DNA of 64,000 bases from Planctomycetota bacterium (GCA_020639295.1 JACKGY010000009.1:1-64000), one strand, 5' to 3'; numbered from the stretch's first letter, positions 26,981 through 38,614 are shown. Numbers and translations: made by a program. The notes: a model not told the origin generated them from the letters alone.

Positions 26981-27805
26981 TCAACGCGGGCTCGGTGGCG
27001 CCCCACGCAGTCTGCCCGATGGGACCGACGTCGTGACGAAGCCCCGGCGGGCGTCGCGCACGAAGGCCTCGCTGCGGAAGGCCCGCTCGAAGGCGGTCTG
27101 CACCAGCTCGGTCATGAAGCGCCGGAGCGCGAGATGCTGCTCGCGGCTGAGCCTCAGGCGGGCGGCCTGCCCGGGGCCGGCCCGGCCCAGCGAGACCAGG
27201 AGGCGGCGGTCGCCCGGGGCCAGCTCCAGGGCCGGCCCCCGCGGCCGGGGACAACGCTCGCAAACCCAGCCGCCCGCCTGGGGATGGAGTCGGAAGGCGC
27301 CGCTCGGCGCCGCCCGGCCGCAGCTGGCGCAGCTCTCCAGCGCCGGCGCCTGGCCCGAGGCCGCGAGCAGGCCCATCTCGCTGGCCAGGACCACCGCCGA
27401 GGCAACGCCGACGCCCTGCTCCTCGAGCGCGCCGAGGGCCCGGGCGAGGAGCTGGAAGCCGGCCGGATCGGCGACGTTCTCGCGCGCCGCCTCCCAGAAC
27501 AGGTCGACCAGGTAGAAGGCGGCGTAGAGCGCCGGCAGGCTGCGCCTGAGCCCACTGAAACCGGTGATCGGCTCCCAGCGCTTGAGCAGGCCGAGGTCGG
27601 ACTCGCGCCCGGGGAGGTAGGCGAGGCGGCCGAGCTGGAAGAGGTCGAAGGGACCCTTGAGGTAGGGGTTCGGCCGTTTGATCGCCTTCGCCAGCACCGC
27701 CAGGCGGCCGGCGTCGGGGCAATGGAGATGCGCGATCTGGCTGCTGTCGCCGTAGTCGAAGCGGCGCAGGACGATGCCGACGGTCTCGATCTCGCTCGCC
27801 CCCAT
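26981..27805 (-). CDS. recO: DNA repair protein RecO
   Basis: A 274-residue protein. The N-terminal OB fold is seen as ETVGIVLRRFDYGDSSQIAH and RLAVLAKAIKRPNPYLKGPF; the helical C-terminal domain carries a zinc ribbon (CASCGRAAPSG ... CERC). RecO acts with RecF and RecR to load RecA on SSB-coated single-stranded DNA. ATG at 27805 gives GGGGAG a 9-nt spacing; the ATG two codons upstream is the alternative. It lies 34 nt downstream of the CorC-like gene. Confidence 0.94.
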   Translation of the reverse strand: MGASEIETVGIVLRRFDYGDSSQIAHLHCPDAGRLAVLAKAIKRPNPYLKGPFDLFQLGRLAYLPGRESDLGLLKRWEPITGFSGLRRSLPALYAAFYLVDLFWEAARENVADPAGFQLLARALGALEEQGVGVASAVVLASEMGLLAASGQAPALESCASCGRAAPSGAFRLHPQAGGWVCERCPRPRGPALELAPGDRRLLVSLGRAGPGQAARLRLSREQHLALRRFMTELVQTAFERAFRSEAFVRDARRGFVTTSVPSGRLRGAPPSPR

Positions 27806-27840
27806 CGCCATCTTCTCCCCGCCGCCCGGGCCCGCCGCGC

Positions 27841-29139
27841 TCAGTTCGCGGCCGGACCCGCCGCGGTGCTGATCCAGACCCGCTTCACCCGCCGGTCGTC
27901 GGCGTCGGCCACCTCGATCTCGACCCCGTCCAGGGCCAGGATCTCGCCGGTGCTGGGGACCTTGCCCAGCCGCGCCGCGAGCAGGCCGCCGATGGTGTCG
28001 AAGTCCTCGTCCTCCGGCAGCGACAGCTCGAGGCGCTCGTTGAGGAGATCGATGCTGACCGTGGCGTCGAGCTCGATGCGACCGTCGTCGGCGACCGCGA
28101 AGTCGGGCACCTCCTCCTCGTCGTCGAACTCGTCCTGCACCTCGCCGACGATCTCCTCCAGGATGTCCTCCATGGTGACCAGGCCGGAGGCGCTGCCGAA
28201 CTCGTCGAGGACGATGGCGATGTGCACCTTCTGGGCCTGCAGTTCCTTGAGGAGGTCGTTGATCTTCTTGGACTCGGAGACGAAGAGCGGCGCGCGGGCG
28301 ATGTCGCGGATGCGGCGCTCGCCCTGCTGGAGCTGGCGGAGCTGCTTGAGGACGTCCTTGAAGTAGAGGATGCCGACGATGCTGTCGCGGCTGCCCTCCC
28401 AGAGCGGCACCCGCGAGTGGCCCTCGCGATCGAGGATCTCGAGCGCCTGGTCGAGATCGCTGTCGATCGGCGCCGAGATCATCGAGGTCCGTGGGGTCAT
28501 GATCTCGCGCACCACGCGATCGCGCGAATCCATGATGTTCTCGATGTAGTCGGCCGCGGTCCCGTGCAGGACACCCTCGGCCTCGCCCTCGGAGACGGCG
28601 TCCAGGATGTCCTCGACCGCCTCGTCCTCGTCACTGGCCTCCTCGGCGCCGGGACGGCTGCTCTCGACCAGGCGGCCGATGGTCATGAGCGGGATGGTGA
28701 TCGGCGACCACAGCCGGGTGGTCAGGCGGATCAGCGGCAGGAAGCGGAGCACCGAGGCCTCGGGGCTGCGGTAGACCAGCTCGCGCACCACCCCGGTCAG
28801 GCCGAGGACCAGGAGGACGAGGAGGAGGGCCAGGGTGCCGGCCCCGAGCCGCGGCGCGAGCCCGCGGTAGAGCATCACCATCGCGATGCCGCCGAAGAGC
28901 GCGTGGGCCAGGGTCAACGAGAAGACGTGGCGATCGAAGTCCTTCAGGCCGGCATTCACCCGATCGAGTCGCTGTGGATCGGGGATCGACTTCTCGAGCT
29001 TGGTGTGGCTGTAGTTGTGGAGCGCGCTCTCGGCGGCTTGCCCCAGCGCGTAGATCACGCCGGCGAGCAAGCCGACGACGATGGATAGGTTGTCGTCCAA
29101 GGACCCTGGAAACTCCAATGAACCAATGGGGGGCGCCAT
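27841..29139 (-). CDS. CBS-domain / CorC-HlyC family membrane protein
   Basis: A 432-residue protein. The N-terminal ~140 residues contain about four hydrophobic helices similar to the DUF21/CNNM membrane domain (IVVGLLAGVIYALGQAAESA, TLALLLVLLVLGLTGVVREL). Residues about 200-330 hold a CBS pair (VREIMTPRTSMISAPIDSDL, HSRVPLWEGSRDSIVGILYF, VHIAIVLDEFGSASGLVTME), and the last ~85 residues form the CorC_HlyC transporter-associated domain (DFDTIGGLLAARLGKVPSTG). Family members have been implicated in Mg/Co export. The start is unsettled: the ATG at 29139 lacks a ribosome binding site and lies inside a TATCAT box, while an in-frame TTG at 29100 follows AGGG. It is upstream of recO, a pairing seen in many bacteria. 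Confidence 0.9.
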   Translation of the reverse strand: MAPPIGSLEFPGSLDDNLSIVVGLLAGVIYALGQAAESALHNYSHTKLEKSIPDPQRLDRVNAGLKDFDRHVFSLTLAHALFGGIAMVMLYRGLAPRLGAGTLALLLVLLVLGLTGVVRELVYRSPEASVLRFLPLIRLTTRLWSPITIPLMTIGRLVESSRPGAEEASDEDEAVEDILDAVSEGEAEGVLHGTAADYIENIMDSRDRVVREIMTPRTSMISAPIDSDLDQALEILDREGHSRVPLWEGSRDSIVGILYFKDVLKQLRQLQQGERRIRDIARAPLFVSESKKINDLLKELQAQKVHIAIVLDEFGSASGLVTMEDILEEIVGEVQDEFDDEEEVPDFAVADDGRIELDATVSIDLLNERLELSLPEDEDFDTIGGLLAARLGKVPSTGEILALDGVEIEVADADDRRVKRVWISTAAGPAAN

Positions 29140-29282
29140 GATACCCGGCCGGGGCCGGCACCCGAAGAGTCCAGCGCCGGTCCGCGACCTCTTCACCGGA
29201 ATGCCACCGGGAAGGACCGGCCGACCGGAGCTCGGGCACACCGCCCGCTGATCGGCAAGTCGCTGGCTGGAAAGACCTTGGA

Positions 29283-30251
29283 TCAGTCCGGCAGGGCCGC
29301 CTGCCAGTCCAGGAGGGCCTGACGCCCCTCCCAGCGGCTGCCGTCGTCCGCCTCGGGATCGAAGGCTGGCGGGGCGACCGGTGCCCGCTCCCGCAGCCAG
29401 CGGTAGGCGGCCACCCGGACCGCGGGCTCGGGGTCCTCCACCGCGGTCTGCACGATCTTGAGGGCCAGGCCCTTGGCGAAGATCCCGGCCGTCGCCGCCC
29501 GTTCGATCACCAGGAGCCGCAGGGTCTGGTCGCGATGGTCGAGCAGGACCTCGAGGGCGGCCGCGAAGTCGCCGAGCTCCTTTCGGCGCTCGAGCAGGAG
29601 GTCGAAGGCGACCTTCGCGACCGGACCGCTCATCTCGTCGAGCCGGGCCGCGATGCCCTCGAGGACGGCGACCGGGAGCGTCGCCCGCGAGCGGACCAGG
29701 CCGCTGATCGCCGCGTACTGGACGCCCGCATCGTCGTCGTGCAGTCCCTTCAGGAAGGGACCCTTCTCCTCGGCATGGCGCTCCGCCCAGAACTCGAGCG
29801 CGCCGCGCCGCACCCGCCCGTCCTCGTCGTCCAGGGCCCGCAGGACCAGGCCGTCGCCGCCCTCGTCGCGGATCGCGAGCCGGGCCTCGAGGGCGGCCAG
29901 GCGGACGTCGGCGTCCTCGTCGGCGAGGCAGGGCTCGATCTGCTCGAGGGCCGGCTCGGCAGCGGACCCGAGGGCGGCGAGCCGGCCGAGCGCGTCGACC
30001 CGAGCCGCGGCGCTGCGGGCGCCGGCGAGCCGGTTCTGCTCCTTGAAGAGATCCTGGCGCGCCTTGACCTCGCGCGCGTTCTCCTCCTCGGCGGCCTTGC
30101 GGCGGGCCGCCTCCTCCTCGGTGAGGGCCGAGCCCTGCTCGAGCAGGCTGCGCGGCTCGCGCCGGGTGATCACCACCCGCTTGCCCGCGCCCTCGCCGCA
30201 GGCGACCAGGACGAGGCCGAGCAGGAGGATCGCGGACTTCGTCGTTCTCAT
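29283..30251 (-). CDS. HEAT-repeat lipoprotein
   Basis: A 322-residue protein with a lipoprotein signal (SAILLLGLVLVAC, Cys near residue 18). After a charged coiled-coil-like stretch (residues about 40-75, rich in E, A, R) come HEAT-type helical repeats (EQIEPCLADEDADVRLAALE, LRALDDEDGRVRRGALEFWA, LKGLHDDDAGVQYAAISGLV, AVEDPEPAVRVAAYRWLRER). It is probably a periplasmic scaffold; I see no catalytic site. ATG at 30251 follows AAGGAG at ideal spacing. It is divergent from hutI across a 125-bp gap. Confidence 0.82.
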   Translation of the reverse strand: MRTTKSAILLLGLVLVACGEGAGKRVVITRREPRSLLEQGSALTEEEAARRKAAEEENAREVKARQDLFKEQNRLAGARSAAARVDALGRLAALGSAAEPALEQIEPCLADEDADVRLAALEARLAIRDEGGDGLVLRALDDEDGRVRRGALEFWAERHAEEKGPFLKGLHDDDAGVQYAAISGLVRSRATLPVAVLEGIAARLDEMSGPVAKVAFDLLLERRKELGDFAAALEVLLDHRDQTLRLLVIERAATAGIFAKGLALKIVQTAVEDPEPAVRVAAYRWLRERAPVAPPAFDPEADDGSRWEGRQALLDWQAALPD

Positions 30252-30321
30252 CGCGGCTCCTTGCTCCGCTCCTTTTACCATGCGCCGGCCCGCGGCGGCG
30301 ATCCGGTGCGGAGCGCGGACT

Positions 30322-30349
30322 TTTGCCTCTTCGACCGGCGGGGTAGTCT
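30322..30349 (+). promoter_or_regulatory. Candidate promoter of the hutI unit
   Basis: TTTGCC (30322-30327) and TAGTCT (30344-30349) with a 16-nt spacer lie 27 nt before the hutI ATG. Confidence 0.4.
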
Positions 30350-30376
30350 GCCCTCGGCCCAGCGGAGACCGATGCC

Positions 30377-31666
30377 ATGACCGAAGCGCCTGCGAAGGCC
30401 GACCTCCTGATCGTCAGCCGCGGCCCCTGGCTGACCCTCGACAGCGGCGCCCCCCTGCCCCGGGCCGGCGCGGCGATGAACGAGGTGGGCGAGCGCCACG
30501 ACCTCGCCCTGGCCATCGCCGGCGAGCGCATCCTGGAGATCGGTCCGCGCGAGGAGATGCTCGCCCGCTACCCCGACGCCGGACCGCTCGATCTCGGCCA
30601 TCGCCTGGTGATGCCCGGCTTCGTCGACCCGCACACCCATCCGGTCTTCAACCGGACCCGCGAGCTCGAGTTCGAGATGCGCAACCAGGGCCGCTCCTAC
30701 GTCGACATCGCCAAGGCCGGGGGCGGCATCCGCAACTCGGTCCGCTCGCTGCGCGAGGTCGACCAGGAGACGCTCGAGGAGCAGCTCGAGCGCCGGGTGG
30801 CCGCCTTCCTGCGCCTCGGCACCACCACGATCGAGGCCAAGAGCGGCTACGGGCTGAGCCTCGAGGCCGAGCTGAAGTCGCTACGGGCAATCAAGGAGGT
30901 GGCCCGGCGGACGCCGCTCGACCTCGTGCCCACCTTCCTCGGCGCCCACGAGATCCCGGACGAGTACCGGGACGATCGCGAGGCCTACATCCGCCTGATC
31001 ATCGAGGAGATGATCCCGGCCGTGGTCCGCGAGGACCTGGCGCGCTTCTGCGACGTCTTCTGCGAGGAGCACGTCTTCACCGTCGCCGAGTCGCGGCGCA
31101 TCCTCGAGGCCGCGCGTCGTGCCGGGCTCGAGATCCGCATCCACGCCGACGAGATCGAGAGCACCGGCGGCGCCGAGCTGGCCGCCGAGGTCGGCGCCTG
31201 GTCCGCGGATCACCTGGGCGCGATCAGCGCCGCGGGCATCCGCCGGCTCGGCGAGGCCGGGGTGATCCCCATCCTCCTCCCGGGAACCACCTTCTTCCTC
31301 AACCTCGACCGCAAGGCGCCCGGCCGGAAGATGATCGACTCGGGCCTCGCCGTCGCCCTGGCCACCGACTACAACCCCGGCTCCTGCCACACCCGCTCGA
31401 TGCCGATGATCATGACCCTGGCCTGCATCCACTACGCGATGACCGCGGCCGAGGCCCTCAGCGCGGCCACGGTCAACGCCGCCTGCTCGCTCGGCCTCGG
31501 CCAGGATCGGGGCCTGCTCAAGGCCGGCTACCGCGCCGACCTGATCGCGCTCGACCTGCCCGACCTGCGCTACCTGCCCTACCATTTCGGCGGCGAGAAC
31601 TTCGTCAGCCACGTGATCAAGAACGGCCGGCTCGTGGTCACCAACGACGCCGCCCAGCCCTCGTGA
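30377..31666 (+). CDS. hutI: Imidazolonepropionase
   Basis: A 429-residue amidohydrolase. GFVDPHTHPVFNRTRELEFE carries the metal His pair (H86, H88). The TTTIEAKSGYGLSLEAELKS signature, FLGAHEIPDEY, ADEIESTGGAELAAE and ALATDYNPGSCHTRSMPMIM are diagnostic for HutI. It hydrolyses imidazolonepropionate to formiminoglutamate in histidine degradation. No hutH, hutU or hutG is present nearby. It begins a plus-strand unit with the cyclodeaminase family gene 11 nt downstream. Confidence 0.96.
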   Translation: MTEAPAKADLLIVSRGPWLTLDSGAPLPRAGAAMNEVGERHDLALAIAGERILEIGPREEMLARYPDAGPLDLGHRLVMPGFVDPHTHPVFNRTRELEFEMRNQGRSYVDIAKAGGGIRNSVRSLREVDQETLEEQLERRVAAFLRLGTTTIEAKSGYGLSLEAELKSLRAIKEVARRTPLDLVPTFLGAHEIPDEYRDDREAYIRLIIEEMIPAVVREDLARFCDVFCEEHVFTVAESRRILEAARRAGLEIRIHADEIESTGGAELAAEVGAWSADHLGAISAAGIRRLGEAGVIPILLPGTTFFLNLDRKAPGRKMIDSGLAVALATDYNPGSCHTRSMPMIMTLACIHYAMTAAEALSAATVNAACSLGLGQDRGLLKAGYRADLIALDLPDLRYLPYHFGGENFVSHVIKNGRLVVTNDAAQPS

Positions 31667-31677
31667 AGGACGTCGAC

Positions 31678-32310
31678 ATGAACGAACAGCAGAACCCCTT
31701 CAGCCGCCTCGACCCCTTCCTGGACGCTCTGAAGTCCGACGCTCCCACCCCTGGCGGCGGCGCCGTCGCCGGCCTGCTCGGCGCCCTCGCGGCCGCGCTC
31801 GCGCACATGGTGGCCAGCCTGACCGTGGGCAAGAAGAAGTACGAGGGCGTCGAGGCCCGATTCCGAAGCGCCATGCCGGCGATGGACGCGGCCATCGCCC
31901 GCTGTCGCGAGCTGGTCGAGGAGGACGTGCGCGTCTTCCAGGACTACATGGCCGCGCTCAAGCTGCCCAAGGCCAGCGACGAGGAGAAGGCCGCGCGGCG
32001 CGACGCGATCCGCGCCGCCGCGCGCGAGGCGGCCCGGGTCCCGATGGAGACGCTCGACGCGGCCGGCGAGATCCTGCCGCTGGCGCGTCTCGCCGCCGAC
32101 GAAGGCAACGCCCACGCGATCTCCGACGCCGGTATCTCGGCGATCCTGATCGCCGCGGCCGCGCGGGCCGCGGCCCTCAACGTCCGCATCAACCTGCCGG
32201 CGCTCGCGGATGACGAGGCGGCCGCCCTGCGTGAACGCATGGAGAGCCGGCTCGCCGCCATCGTCACCGAGGCCGCGGCCATCGAGGCCCGGGTGACCGC
32301 GGCGCTATGA
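31678..32310 (+). CDS. Cyclodeaminase/cyclohydrolase family protein (FTCD_C)
   Basis: A 210-residue helical protein matching the formiminotransferase-cyclodeaminase C-terminal family: SDAPTPGGGAVAGLLGALAA near the N-terminus with the glycine-rich folate loop, MVASLTVGKKKYEG, EEDVRVFQDYMAALKLPK and GNAHAISDAGISAILIAAAA. It either removes ammonia from formimino-tetrahydrofolate or acts as methenyl-THF cyclohydrolase. Beside hutI the former fits: the one-carbon unit from formiminoglutamate would pass to folate. The formiminotransferase half is absent, so a separate gene would be needed. ATG at 31678 has AAGGA 7 nt upstream. Confidence 0.92.
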   Translation: MNEQQNPFSRLDPFLDALKSDAPTPGGGAVAGLLGALAAALAHMVASLTVGKKKYEGVEARFRSAMPAMDAAIARCRELVEEDVRVFQDYMAALKLPKASDEEKAARRDAIRAAAREAARVPMETLDAAGEILPLARLAADEGNAHAISDAGISAILIAAAARAAALNVRINLPALADDEAAALRERMESRLAAIVTEAAAIEARVTAAL

Positions 32311-32338
32311 GCAAGCCGACCCGGGGGAGCGAAGGACC

Positions 32339-32833
32339 ATGAGCGAAGCCCTGGCGAACTCCCTGCGCCTCAACCTGGAGCTCTGCCGCCGGATGCTCGA
32401 GGGCGTCCCGGCGGCGGCCTGCCACCGCCAGGGACCGGGAGTCGAGAATCACCCGGCCTGGATCATCGGCCATCTCGCCCACAGCATGCAGGCGATCGGC
32501 GAGGAGCTCGGACTCGAGGCCTGGCTCGACCCGAGCTGGGCCGTGGCCTTCGGCACCGGCTCGCGCCCGGCGGCCGAGGCCGGGATCGGCCTGGAGGAAC
32601 TGGTGGCGGCGCTCGAGACCGGCGTGGCGCGCGTGCGCGCGCGCCTGGAGTCGATGACCGCGGCGGACCTGGCCGCGCCGCTCCCCGACCAGCGCTATCG
32701 GGCGACCTTCCCCCGGATCGAGGATGCGGCGGTCCACGTCCTGAGCGCGCACTTCGCCTTCCACCTCGGCCAGCTCTCCTGCTGGCTCCGAGCCCAGGGC
32801 GGCGAGCTGCCCTCGGAGATGGACCGGCGCTGA
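32339..32833 (+). CDS. DinB-fold protein
   Basis: A 164-residue four-helix protein of the DinB/YfiT-like superfamily. The metal-ligand His pattern is present: NHPAWIIGHLAHSMQ in the second helix and HFAFHLGQLSCWLRA in the last. Such proteins include thiol-dependent transferases, but many are uncharacterised. It lies 28 nt downstream of the cyclodeaminase gene and is likely in the same transcript; no clear link to histidine degradation is known. Confidence 0.88.
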   Translation: MSEALANSLRLNLELCRRMLEGVPAAACHRQGPGVENHPAWIIGHLAHSMQAIGEELGLEAWLDPSWAVAFGTGSRPAAEAGIGLEELVAALETGVARVRARLESMTAADLAAPLPDQRYRATFPRIEDAAVHVLSAHFAFHLGQLSCWLRAQGGELPSEMDRR

Positions 32834-32836
32834 GGG

Positions 32837-32876
32837 GCGGCCGCGTCGTGGCCGCGCGCCGGTGGCGGTCACCGGC
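32837..32876. terminator. Bidirectional terminator region between convergent genes
   Basis: Two stems, GCGGCC/GGCCGC (32837-32842 with 32850-32855) and GCCGGTG/CACCGGC (32858-32864 with 32870-32876), fill the 54-bp gap between the convergent stop codons of the DinB-like and secreted-protein genes. Confidence 0.6.
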
Positions 32877-32887
32877 CACTCCGCCGA

Positions 32888-34798
32888 TCAGAAGGAGACG
32901 GTGAGTCCCCTCGAGAGCTGGAAGCCGCGCGGCGACGACTGATCCCAGACCAGCCATTGGAAGTGGCCGGCGATGCCCTGGAGCAGCGGATCGCTCGGCG
33001 GCATCAGGCTGATCGCGCTGCTGCCGTCGGCGAAGGTGCCCCAGTTGAAGATCCACAGCACCGATTCCGGCTCGACCAGGAGGTGGCAATCGGGCGCGAC
33101 CAGAAGATCGTCGCGGGCGAGGGCCACGATCAGCGCCGCCGGCTCGCTCGGCGGCGCGTCGCCGAGCGTCACCTGGTAGGCCTGGCCGCCGATGCGCGGT
33201 TGGACCGTGCCGATCCCGACCTCGAGGTCATAGCCGGCGGCGTTGGCGGTCGCCTCGCCGTAGCTGAACCAGGCCGGTACCTTGTGCATGCGGAAGAGGT
33301 CGGCGACGACGCCGTTGGCATCGGCCGGATCGTAGACGAAGGTCGCGACCGCGGAGGGCGAGATCCGCCGAGGCGTCGTCTGGCCGTCCCAGACGTTCTG
33401 GCCCACCGGCAGCAGGAGGATCTGTCCGGAGGCGAGGCCGCGCAGGACGTAGCTGTTGCCGAGGGCGGTGAACAGCATCGCCGTGTCGTCGTCGAGCGGC
33501 ACGATGTGCCGCAGGTCTTCGAAGACCGGGACCGAGGTCGCGCTGAATGTCTGGCTCTGCGGGTCGAAGCGGATCACGATCACGCCGAGGTCGGCGAAGG
33601 CGAAGGGGCTCGAGCCGTACTGCGCCATCAGGGTGACGCAATCGCTGAGGGCAACCGGGGCGAGGGCGTCGCCCCCGGTGGGGCGCAGCGCCGCCAGGGC
33701 CGGCAGGACGACGGTCCCAGCGTCGGTGAGGACGTGGATCTCGTCGTCGTCGCCGCCCCAGGTCTGGTCGAGGCCCGGCTGCGGCAGGAAGAGACGCCCG
33801 GCCGGATCGACCGCCACCGGCGGGTTGCCGGTCGCGCCGACGAAGTAGCGCCCGCCGCCACAGGTCATGTGGCGCAGGGTCGGGACCTGGCTCACCGAGG
33901 ACACGCGCAGGATCTCGTCGTCGTCCCCGATCTGCTGGTCGGGGCCGGGCGAGGCGAAGATGAAGCCGTCGTGGCCGTTGGCGCCGGGCCACATGCCGCT
34001 GGTCGCGACGTGCACCGGCAGACCGAAGGCGATGCTGGACAGGATGGCGTTGCCGAGGGCATCGAAGCGCAGGTAGCCGAAGGCGTCGTCGGCCGTGCCG
34101 AAGTTCTCGTCGACACCGGTGAGAGGGAAGATCCAGCCGGTGCCGATGTTCACGAAGTAGGGCGCGCCGCCGCTGCCCAGGAGCGTCCGGATCTCGAGCA
34201 CCTGGACGTTCTCGCCGGCCTCGCCGATCCGATCGGCGACCACGATGATCTGCGGACCGCTGGCGCTGTCGCCATCCTGTTGGCCGAGCATGTAGAACAC
34301 GCGGCGTGGACCGTCGACGTGCAGCTCGGTATCGCGGGTCGGACCGTCGACCCGGAGCGTCACCCGCTTGGCCTCGGCGCGGACCGGATCATCGAGACCG
34401 CTGACGCGGATCAGCTCGTCGTCGAAGCTGCCGTAGCGGCCGTCGGCTCCGGCACCCGCCATGATCAGCGAGGTCGCATCGAGTCGACGTGGCTTGTGCC
34501 AGATGCCTTCGAAGTCCCAGAGATGGCCGGGGACGGGCACGAAGTCGACCTGCACGAGCCCGTGCAGGTTGCGCAGGACCTGGAGGCCGGCCGCCGGCCG
34601 ATCGGCCCAGTCGTGCTTGCCTTGCAGGGCCAGGATGACGGTGGTGTCGTCGAGCACCAGGGGCTCGGTGAAGGGCTGTCCGGAATCGTGGTAGCCGAGA
34701 TCGCCACCACCGGGATAGTCCTGGACGACCTGCGCCGACAGGCTCGGCGCGAACAGGGCGAAGGCGATCAGGAGGAGGAGCGGGCGCTTCGGGTTCAT
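32888..34798 (-). CDS. Secreted protein of unknown function, beta-propeller-like
   Basis: A 636-residue exported protein. A signal peptide (LLLLIAFALFAPSLSA, cleavage near SAQ) is followed by a repetitive beta-rich region with recurrent DDE-L/I-RVS strands (YGSFDDELIRVSGLDD, IGDDDEILRVSSVSQV, WGGDDDEIHVLTDAGT), spaced about 80-100 residues and suggestive of propeller blades or tandem beta repeats. The last ~110 residues (PRIGGQAYQVTLGDAPPSEP through FQWLVWDQSS and SRGLTVSF) resemble a C-terminal beta domain common in planctomycetal secreted proteins and shared in outline with the protein at 516-2639. ATG at 34798 has GAGG 6 nt upstream. No enzyme motif is recognised. Confidence 0.8.
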   Translation of the reverse strand: MNPKRPLLLLIAFALFAPSLSAQVVQDYPGGGDLGYHDSGQPFTEPLVLDDTTVILALQGKHDWADRPAAGLQVLRNLHGLVQVDFVPVPGHLWDFEGIWHKPRRLDATSLIMAGAGADGRYGSFDDELIRVSGLDDPVRAEAKRVTLRVDGPTRDTELHVDGPRRVFYMLGQQDGDSASGPQIIVVADRIGEAGENVQVLEIRTLLGSGGAPYFVNIGTGWIFPLTGVDENFGTADDAFGYLRFDALGNAILSSIAFGLPVHVATSGMWPGANGHDGFIFASPGPDQQIGDDDEILRVSSVSQVPTLRHMTCGGGRYFVGATGNPPVAVDPAGRLFLPQPGLDQTWGGDDDEIHVLTDAGTVVLPALAALRPTGGDALAPVALSDCVTLMAQYGSSPFAFADLGVIVIRFDPQSQTFSATSVPVFEDLRHIVPLDDDTAMLFTALGNSYVLRGLASGQILLLPVGQNVWDGQTTPRRISPSAVATFVYDPADANGVVADLFRMHKVPAWFSYGEATANAAGYDLEVGIGTVQPRIGGQAYQVTLGDAPPSEPAALIVALARDDLLVAPDCHLLVEPESVLWIFNWGTFADGSSAISLMPPSDPLLQGIAGHFQWLVWDQSSPRGFQLSRGLTVSF

Positions 34799-35075
34799 CA
34801 TCGACCTCGAGCCCGTCGATCGGCACCGCGACCCTCCGAGCGGGGTCCTGGCCATGCGGCGAAGATCTGGACGGGAACAAACTGGCTATCGTGGCCTATC
34901 GAGAGGAGTCACCGGGCCCTTGAGAGCTTCTCCATGCGCCGGACCGGGTGAAGACCCAGGCCCCCGGCGCGGGACGGCCGCCGATCCTCGGGATCGCGTG
35001 CCGCGGACGGCGCCGACGCCCGGGTCGGCGCCCGTCGCCCTCGCTCTGGTCGGCCGGGTCGGAGGCGGAGAGGTC

Positions 35076-36619
35076 TCAGTCGCTCGCGCCCCAGCCGCCA
35101 CCACCCGGGGTCTCGATGCGGAGGCGGTCGCCGGGCTGGAGTTCGATCCGGACGCTGGCCGGCAGCGCCCGGCGCCGACCGTCGCGAATCAGGAAGTTGC
35201 GCCCCGGCCGGGCCGGACCACCGCCCGCGAGTCCCCAGGGCCCGAGCTCCCGGCGGGTGCTGAGGATCGAAGCGCTGAGCGGCGCCAGCGCCTCGTATTC
35301 GCGCACGACGCCCTCGCCGCCCGGATGCCGGCCGGCCCCGCCGCTGGTGGCGCGCAGGCAGTAGGAGCGGATGCGCAGCGGGAAGTCGGCCTCGAAGGCC
35401 TCGATCGGCGTGTTGCGCGTGTTGGTCATGTGCGAGTGCAGGCCGGAGGCGCCCGGGCCGAGCGGCCCGGCCCCGATCCCGCCGGCGAGGGTCTCGAAGT
35501 AGGTGAAGGGCTCGCCGTCGCCGCGCCGACCGCCGAAGGAGACGTTGTTCATGCTGCCCTGCGACGCGGCCGGAATGCGGCCGGGCAGCGCCTGGGCAAG
35601 CGCCCCGAAGATCGCGTCGACGATGCGCTGCGAGGTCTCGACGTTGCCGGCCGCGACCGGCGCCGGGTGCCGGGCGCTGACCACGCTGTCGAGCGGCAGG
35701 CGCAGATCGAGCGGCCGGAGGATGCCCGAGTTGCTCGGGATCTCCTCGTCGCCGAGGCAGCGCAGGGCATAGAAGGCCGCCGACAGCGTGATCGCCTCGT
35801 GGGCGTTGAGCGACGAGCGCAGCACCGGCGAGCAGCCGGCGAAGTCGAGGACGATGTCGTCGCCCCGCACCACGACCCGCACCGCGATGGCCGGCGAATC
35901 GGCACCGTCGAGGTGATCGACGAAGCGATGCTCGCCGTCGGGGATGGCCGCGATCAAGGCGCGCATGCCACGCTCGGCGGCGTCCATCAGCGCGCGGCCG
36001 GCGCGACGCAGCCGGGCGGCGCCGTGGCGGGCCGCGCTCTCGGCCAGGCGCAGCGCTCCGCGCTCGACCGCGGCGAGCTGCGCCGCCAGGTCGCCACGAC
36101 GCTCGGCCGGCGTGCGGACGTTGGCCAGGAACAGGGCCTCGACGTCGCGAACCAGGCGACCGCGGGCGACGATCTTCACCGGCGGGATGATCAGGCCCTC
36201 CTGGAAGATCTCCTCGAAGTCGCCCATCGAGCCGGGCACGCCGCCGCCGACGTCGGCGTGGTGGGCGCGCGCGATCACCCCGAAGGAGGCGCGCCGCTCG
36301 CCACCCAGGAAGACCGGTCGGAAGAGGGTCACGTCGGGCAGGTGGGTGCCGCCGCGGAAGGGGTCGTTCACCATCACCACGTCGCCGTCCTCGAGCTCGA
36401 GCTCGGCGAGCAGATGACGCGCGGTCAGATGACAGGAACCGAGATGCACCGGGATGTGCGCGGCCTGGGCCACCATCAGGCCGTCGCGATCGGTGAGGGC
36501 GCAGGAGAAGTCGAGCCGCTCCTTGATGTTGGCCGAGCGGGCGGTGTTGCGCAGGACGATGCCCATCTCCTCGGCGATCGCCTGGAAGCGATGGCGGTGG
36601 ATCTCGAGTTCGATCGGGT

Positions 36620-36623
<4 letters not shown>
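35076..36623 (-). CDS. hyuB: Hydantoinase B / 5-oxoprolinase B subunit
   Basis: A 515-residue protein of the HyuB family: NPIELEIHRHRFQAIAEEMG at the N-terminus, KERLDFSCALTDRDG, HIPVHLGS, VNDPFRGGTHLPDVTLFRPV, ARAHHADVGGGVPGSMGDF, ETLAGGIGAGP and HMTNTRNTPIEAFE are family hallmarks, ending in the usual glycine-rich ETPGGGGWG. With HyuA it forms an ATP-dependent hydrolase for hydantoins or 5-oxoproline. Its ATG overlaps the hyuA stop by 4 nt. No hydantoin racemase or carbamoylase is near, so the substrate is open. Confidence 0.93.

Positions 36624-38610
<1,987 letters not shown>

Positions 38611-38614
<4 letters not shown>

Noticed and set aside
34802..35075. A gene or riboswitch between the secreted protein and hyuB
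   Set aside because: Open frames are arginine/proline-rich noise and I could not find a convincing conserved structure or promoter.
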